A program made the position numbers and the translations under genes. From Desnuesiella massiliensis (GTDB taxonomy: Bacteria; Bacillota; Clostridia; Clostridiales; Clostridiaceae), in NCBI RefSeq assembly GCF_001403615.1, contig NZ_LN879455.1:124001-188000 (forward strand): 64,000 bases of DNA. Direction: 5' to 3'. Below are positions 59,743 to 64,000 of this stretch, one piece after another. Each line of letters starts with the position of its first letter. Position 1 is the first letter of the stretch. A model generated the notes under the pieces. That model worked only from the letters and a program-made list of their open reading frames with translations, made no database searches and was not told the origin of the DNA.

Positions 59743-59869
59743 TCACTAAATTATTAAAGAAGTGTATTAAATAAGTTTTAAAATCAAAGCGCATTAAATA
59801 TGTGACTATTATTATAACTTATATATATACTTACTCTTTTTTGTTATTACTATGCAAGATTTGCAGGTT

Positions 59870-59928
59870 AAAGCTTTTTCTATAAATAAAGAGAACTCAA
59901 TTAACTTTTAATTTATAGAAAAAACTTT
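59870..59928. repeat. Long inverted repeat in the fdpF / COG2426 divergent spacer
   Basis: Arms AAAGCTTTTTCTATAAAT (59870-59887) and ATTTATAGAAAAAACTTT (59911-59928) pair at 17 of 18 positions around a 23-base loop. No T run follows on either side, so a protein-binding or RNA function is as likely as termination. The remaining 59929-60110 is nearly pure A/T with no gene. Confidence 0.5.
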
Positions 59929-60110
59929 ATAATATTTAATTTAGTGAAAAGATAATTATTATTAAAGAATAATTATTACAATATAATTATATGTTAAATT
60001 TTTATTTAGGTCAATTGTTTTGATAAAAAAATTGTTAAATATAAAACAAAAATTAGCTAGTGAACTATTTTGTATGGGGATAACTTAATAATAATTTAAG
60101 AATTAAAAGG

Positions 60111-60140
60111 TTGCAAAAATTTGTTGTTAATAAGTATAAT
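60111..60140 (+). promoter_or_regulatory. Promoter of the COG2426 gene with a downstream hairpin
   Basis: TTGCAA (60111-60116), 18-bp spacer, TATAAT (60135-60140). The leader holds a small hairpin AATTCTC / GAGAATT followed by T5 (60154-60175), which may attenuate transcription. Confidence 0.6.
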
Positions 60141-60196
60141 ATAAATATTGTGGAATTCTCTGGAGAGAATTTTTTATAAACGAAGGAGCAGTGATT

Positions 60197-60655
60197 ATGG
60201 ATTGGTATAGTTTATTTAAAGTTTTTATAATGTCTGCAATACCATTAACGGAGCAAAGGGCTGCTATACCTATAGGGATAATAGGTTATGGATTAAATCC
60301 TATAGCTACAATGATAGCCAGCTTTTTAGGTAGCTTGCTTCCGGTGCCTTTTGTTCTATTATGTTTTAATGCCATATTTAAATGGATGAAAGGTTATGAG
60401 TTTTTTAAACCTTTAACAAACTTCATAGAAAATAAGCTACAGAAAAATACTGGGAAGTTAGAAAAGTATAAGGAAATAGGGCTAATAACCTTTGTGGGTA
60501 TTCCTCTACCTACCACAGGGTTATGGACTGGAAGCGCCTTGGCTGCTTTTTTAGGTTTTGATCTTAAAAAAGCCTTTATATGTAATGCCTTAGGAGGCAT
60601 TATATCAGCAGTTATTGTGACAGCTATTTCATCACTTTTTCCTGCGATGATATAA
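60197..60655 (+). CDS. COG2426 small membrane protein (putative small multidrug export protein)
   Basis: 152 aa from ATG 60197 with AAGGAG 8 bases upstream; GTG 60191 sits too close to that site. Four or so membrane helices. Typical family blocks: SAIPLTEQRAAIPIGI near the N-terminus and FVGIPLPTTGLWTGSALAAF in the middle, with conserved Glu and Pro in the membrane. The family name is historical and transport activity is not established. Monocistronic with a strong terminator. Divergent to fdpF without evident functional link. Confidence 0.9.
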   Translation: MDWYSLFKVFIMSAIPLTEQRAAIPIGIIGYGLNPIATMIASFLGSLLPVPFVLLCFNAIFKWMKGYEFFKPLTNFIENKLQKNTGKLEKYKEIGLITFVGIPLPTTGLWTGSALAAFLGFDLKKAFICNALGGIISAVIVTAISSLFPAMI

Positions 60656-60679
60656 AAAAGCGACGAAAGTCGCTTTTTT
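60654..60679 (+). terminator. Terminator after the COG2426 gene
   Basis: AAAAAAGCGAC-GAAA-GTCGCTTTTTT, overlapping the stop codon. Same stem as at 44867-44892. A further AT hairpin follows at 60685-60713. Confidence 0.95.
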
Positions 60680-60802
60680 GAATTAAATAAAAGTTGCATC
60701 GTAATTTTTATTTTTGTGTTATAATAAAAAAAGCAAAATATTTAAATAATTCAATAAAAAGGGGGGAGCTATTTAAGTTTTGGGCTTAAATGGCAATATA
60801 TT

Positions 60803-61753
60803 ATGGAAGTATCAAAATTCCAAGAATTTAGAGAAAAGATACATAGCAATGTGGGTAAAGTAATAGTGGGGAAGCAGGATAAAATTGATAAGGTTATTGT
60901 AGCCTTTATATGTTCCGGTCATGTTTTGTTAGAGGATGCACCGGGGCTTGGGAAAACCAAGTTAGCAAAATCACTTTCAAAAACCTTAAACTGCTCTTTT
61001 AAAAGAATACAATTTACTCCAGATTTGTTGCCTTCGGACTTAACAGGTATCTATTTTTATAATCAAAAGACTATGGAATTTGAATTTAAAGAAGGTCCAT
61101 TATTAAGCCAGTTTGTTCTAGCCGATGAGATAAATAGGGCAACTCCAAGGACTCAGTCCGCTTTGCTTGAGTGTATGGAAGAAAGACAAGTTACTGTAGA
61201 GGGTAACACTATAAAATTAAAAAAGCCTTTTTTTGTTTTAGCTACTCAAAACCCTGTGGAGCAATTTGGAACCTTCCCTTTACCAGAGGCTCAATTAGAT
61301 AGATTCTTTATAAAGCTTTCCTTAGGTTATCCTGAGTATGCAGAAGAGAAAAGCATATTGGACCGCTTTATACAAAAGGATCCTCTAGAAGATTTAGAGC
61401 CAAGCATAACCATAGAAGAGATTCAATATGTGCAAGAAAACTATGTAAATATAGAAGTTAGCGAAGGTATAAAGAGTTATATATTAGATTTGGTAACTGC
61501 TACGAGAAAGCATAAGGATATTGAATTAGGAGCCTCTCCAAGAGCCTCTTTAAGCTTAATGAAAGGAAGCCAAGCCTTGGCAGCTATAAAGGGCAGAGAT
61601 TATGTTTTGCCAGAAGATATAAAAGAAATGGCCATACCAGTATTAAGCCATAGAATTATTTTAAAATCTGGGTTAGGATCCTTTGAAGATAAGGCTATTT
61701 CCATAATAGAAGAAATACTTAACACCGTGCATACTCCTTTAGAGAAAATTTAG
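60803..61753 (+). CDS. MoxR-type AAA ATPase
   Basis: 316 aa. Walker A region LLEDAPGLGKTKLAKSL, Walker B FVLADEINRATPRTQSALLE, sensor motif ATQNPVEQFGTFPLPEAQLD and the C-terminal lid SPRASLSLMKGSQALA. MoxR proteins act as chaperone-like ATPases that mature partner complexes, often with VWA/DUF58 and transglutaminase proteins. That is the arrangement here: DUF58 gene 11 bp downstream and a membrane gene after it. ATG 60803 has no classic RBS directly upstream; GGGGGGAG lies 35 bp before it. An alternative upstream start could exist, but I see no better one. Confidence 0.92.
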   Translation: MEVSKFQEFREKIHSNVGKVIVGKQDKIDKVIVAFICSGHVLLEDAPGLGKTKLAKSLSKTLNCSFKRIQFTPDLLPSDLTGIYFYNQKTMEFEFKEGPLLSQFVLADEINRATPRTQSALLECMEERQVTVEGNTIKLKKPFFVLATQNPVEQFGTFPLPEAQLDRFFIKLSLGYPEYAEEKSILDRFIQKDPLEDLEPSITIEEIQYVQENYVNIEVSEGIKSYILDLVTATRKHKDIELGASPRASLSLMKGSQALAAIKGRDYVLPEDIKEMAIPVLSHRIILKSGLGSFEDKAISIIEEILNTVHTPLEKI

Positions 61754-61764
61754 GGGTGATGTGG

Positions 61765-62883
61765 ATGCAAGGATATTTTATATTTGCTTTTGTAATAGTT
61801 ATAGCTCTTTTTGTAGCGGAATTTACAAGAGAAAAAGGCTTCAAAAACCTTATTATTAAAAGAAGCTGTGATAATAATATGATATTTCCAGGTGAAGAAT
61901 TTAAGATAATTACTGAGATAGAAAATAAGAAATGGCTTCCCATATCCTTTTTAAATATAGAAGAGGAATATTTAAATGGCGTGGAAAGATTAGATTCTTC
62001 TACTCAAAGGAATACTGGGGATTTTTCTTACTACGTCAGCAGCTATAGTGTACTATGGTATGAAAGAGTGAAGAGAGCTCATAGGGTAAAAATTGATAAT
62101 CGGGGAGTTTACTTTATAAGAAATATGGTAGTAACCGTAGGTGATATCTTCGGATTTTCAAGCAAAACTATGTCTTTCATGGAAATGTTAGAGATAGTAG
62201 TATATCCAAAAATACTAGACCCTAAAAAGTTAGAGTTCAATAATAATAGCTTGCAGGGAGAAGAAATTATAAAGAGATGGATATATAAAGATCCTTTATA
62301 TATAAAAGGAATAAGGGAATATACTAGGGAAGATAGAATGAAGGATATCCATTGGAATTCTTCAATGAAAATGAATAAGCTTATGGTAAGAGAGTATGAT
62401 TATACTTCAGAAAGAGAAGTGGTTTTTATAATCAATGTACAGCAAGGGAGGCCCTACTGGCAAAGTATAGATAAGAGTGCTGTGGAAAGAAGTATAAATG
62501 TGGTGATGTCTATGGCTTCTTATACCATAGCTGAGGGTATACCTACAGGATTATATACCAATGCTCAAATTATAAGCTTTTATGGAGAGAACGATATGAG
62601 CATCCCTCCTTCTCTTAATAATTTTAAGGCTATGTTAGAATTAGGGGCTAGAATTGATTATGTACCTAAGGATGAGTTCTATATATATCTTCAAGAAAAG
62701 AGTAAAAGGTTTAACCTTAATGCCTTATATGTAATGGTTACAGCCTATATGGATGATGAAACCATAACTTGCTTAACAGAATTAAGAAAAAAGGGTTTTC
62801 TGCTAAAAGTCATAGATACTTCATTGCAGGGAACTATACCTCCTATTCACATGATTGAAAAGATAAATTATAGGGAGGGGTAG
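61765..62883 (+). CDS. DUF58 domain membrane protein
   Basis: 372 aa from ATG 61765 with AGGGGTGAT upstream; GTG 61756 and ATG 61759 are in the same frame. An N-terminal helix (GYFIFAFVIVIALFVAEF) is followed by an arrestin/Ig-like region (~30-130) and the DUF58 core with GIREYTREDRMKDIHWNSS and NKLMVREYDYTSER. The VWA-like MIDAS is degenerate, as common in this family. Partner of MoxR and of the transglutaminase-type membrane protein downstream. Function in clostridia unknown; in other bacteria the set aids maturation of secreted or membrane enzymes. Confidence 0.9.
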   Translation: MQGYFIFAFVIVIALFVAEFTREKGFKNLIIKRSCDNNMIFPGEEFKIITEIENKKWLPISFLNIEEEYLNGVERLDSSTQRNTGDFSYYVSSYSVLWYERVKRAHRVKIDNRGVYFIRNMVVTVGDIFGFSSKTMSFMEMLEIVVYPKILDPKKLEFNNNSLQGEEIIKRWIYKDPLYIKGIREYTREDRMKDIHWNSSMKMNKLMVREYDYTSEREVVFIINVQQGRPYWQSIDKSAVERSINVVMSMASYTIAEGIPTGLYTNAQIISFYGENDMSIPPSLNNFKAMLELGARIDYVPKDEFYIYLQEKSKRFNLNALYVMVTAYMDDETITCLTELRKKGFLLKVIDTSLQGTIPPIHMIEKINYREG

Positions 62884-62885
62884 TA

Positions 62886-64000
62886 ATGCAGGTTAATAAA
62901 TATAGAATCATTAAAATTTTATATAGCTTCATAGTGACAATATTTATATATATCCTGTGGGGAGTCATAGCTAATATGCTAGCAAAGGTTCAAATTGGTT
63001 ATATAGACTTATTTATAGTGATTTTTATAGCTATGATGATGCACATATTAGAGATGGGAAATAAAAAGGCTTCTTGGATAATAATATCATTGCTTGTGAT
63101 AAATTTTTCAGCCTTTTATTTATTTTATGGAAAAGATTCTTTTATACCTAGAGGGTTTTTGGGCTTTATAACTATATTGGTATTGCCAAAGGTCAGTACA
63201 GAGGGTATAAATTACGATTTTTATAGAAATAAGATTAAGGCTATGATTACCATGCTTTTTATTACCATAGTATTTTATATAGGTGTAGAGAGACAATATG
63301 CTCAATATATTTTTAGATATTATCTAATATTTCTCTTATTAGCCATATGGATATTAAGAGAAGCAAGGAAATATTTTTATAAGGTTAATGATAAATACAA
63401 TGTTATTTACAATGCTGCTACCTTTGCTTTTATATTGATACTTTCTACAGATACGGTGTTTAGCTATATAAAAATTATATTTGGATTTTTAGCTGGTATA
63501 GTTAATAAAATTATTTATGCTTTTGTATGGCTGTTGTTTACCATACTAGATAGGCCTATATCATGGTTGATGAATTTCGTATTAAAATTATTGTTAAAGT
63601 TTCAGCAAGAACAATTGGACGTGCAAAAACCACAAAATGTGCCAGAGGAATTACCTATAGTAAATCCAGAAAATATGAACATTATGGTCAATGTTTTTAA
63701 GGTTATAACATTGGTTTTATTAGCTTATATCGTATATAGGGTTATAAAGAGATATAGGTATAAGAAATCCTTAAAAGAGGGTATTATTGAAGAAACTAGA
63801 GAAAAGATAGATAGAGTAGAATATAAGCAAAAGAAAAGTCTAATAAAATCAATTAAAGATATATTCATACCAAAAACTAATAGAGAACAGGTGATTAACA
63901 CCTATAGACATTTATTAATAAAGACTCATAATAAAGAGATATTTAGAAAGTATATGACGGGAAGTCAGCTAAAAAATCTACTTATAGCTAAAATAGGAGT
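62886..64000 (+). CDS. Multi-helix membrane protein of the MoxR-DUF58 operon, cut by the right edge
   Basis: ATG 62886 with GGGAGGGG 5 bases upstream, 3 bp after the DUF58 stop. The frame is open for 371 codons to the end of the window. It has about six N-terminal helices up to residue ~235, a hydrophilic stretch, another helix (~265-285: VFKVITLVLLAYIVYRVI) and then a basic cytoplasmic region with VINTYRHLLIKTHNKE. That end resembles the DUF4129-type C-terminal segment of transglutaminase-like membrane proteins that follow DUF58 genes. No transglutaminase catalytic Cys region is seen in the part present, so whether it has one or a separate gene follows cannot be decided. Confidence 0.85.
   Translation, partial: MQVNKYRIIKILYSFIVTIFIYILWGVIANMLAKVQIGYIDLFIVIFIAMMMHILEMGNKKASWIIISLLVINFSAFYLFYGKDSFIPRGFLGFITILVLPKVSTEGINYDFYRNKIKAMITMLFITIVFYIGVERQYAQYIFRYYLIFLLLAIWILREARKYFYKVNDKYNVIYNAATFAFILILSTDTVFSYIKIIFGFLAGIVNKIIYAFVWLLFTILDRPISWLMNFVLKLLLKFQQEQLDVQKPQNVPEELPIVNPENMNIMVNVFKVITLVLLAYIVYRVIKRYRYKKSLKEGIIEETREKIDRVEYKQKKSLIKSIKDIFIPKTNREQVINTYRHLLIKTHNKEIFRKYMTGSQLKNLLIAKIG

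Noticed and set aside
59940..60000. PerR/Fur-like AT palindromes between fdpF and the COG2426 gene
   Set aside because: Region is almost pure A/T, so such matches are expected by chance, and they lie over 200 bp from either gene.

Overview
The window is AT-rich (roughly 30% GC by eye) and low in noncoding RNA. It carries a GerA-type spore germinant receptor operon, an Rnf complex, a class F flavodiiron protein, TTG/GTG starts behind strong AGGAGG sites and a likely Spo0A box. All of this points to an anaerobic, endospore-forming Clostridium or close relative. No tRNA, rRNA, CRISPR array, prophage or intact insertion sequence is visible. Accessory character comes from surface-polysaccharide genes, decayed gene pieces and a family of palindromic repeats.

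Layout. 1-5300 (minus): a PilZ / hyaluronan-synthase-like glycosyltransferase cut by the left edge, a membrane-anchored triple NodB deacetylase and a small lipoprotein. 5600-13700 (plus): a seven-gene germinant receptor operon in the order A-B-C-B-C-C-B. 13700-17240 (minus): a MurNAc recycling operon (murR-murQ-murP plus a DUF202 gene) with a well-formed promoter and repeated operator-like sequences. 17530-25340 (plus): an exopolysaccharide locus (priming sugar transferase, Ugd, Alg14/Alg13-like pair, GT2, Wzy-GT4 fusion, Wzx). 25600-30550: an orphan MASE3 histidine kinase, a SARP/BTAD gene remnant, a small unknown gene, an LCP protein and a DUF3793 protein. 30900-35600: rnfCDGEAB with an aberrant RnfC. 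35850-40900: GntP-family permease, topoisomerase III and a secreted cohesin-domain protein. 41100-46200: a phosphocholine (lic) locus with divergent promoters sharing an operator-like palindrome, plus a second LCP protein. 46550-52470: an ABC exporter with a NarL-type two-component system, then a membrane-anchored cohesin protein. 52550-64000: BrnQ, a subtilase carrying a dockerin, a short SSB, FdpF, a COG2426 membrane protein and a MoxR/DUF58/membrane-protein operon cut by the right edge.

How the genes may work together. Much of the window serves the cell surface: two polymer pathways, phosphocholine decoration, two LCP ligases, MurNAc salvage and a possible cohesin-dockerin pairing that could hold a protease at the cell surface. 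The Rnf complex and FdpF serve anaerobic energy conservation and O2/NO defence.

The observations most worth following are the cohesin/dockerin-protease set, the RnfC that lacks its N-terminal domain and its flavin/NADH glycine motif, the HTH-fused LicA with matching palindromes at both lic promoters, three GerC-like subunits without a lipobox cysteine, and modular palindromic elements with heptanucleotide-repeat arms placed just after stop codons.
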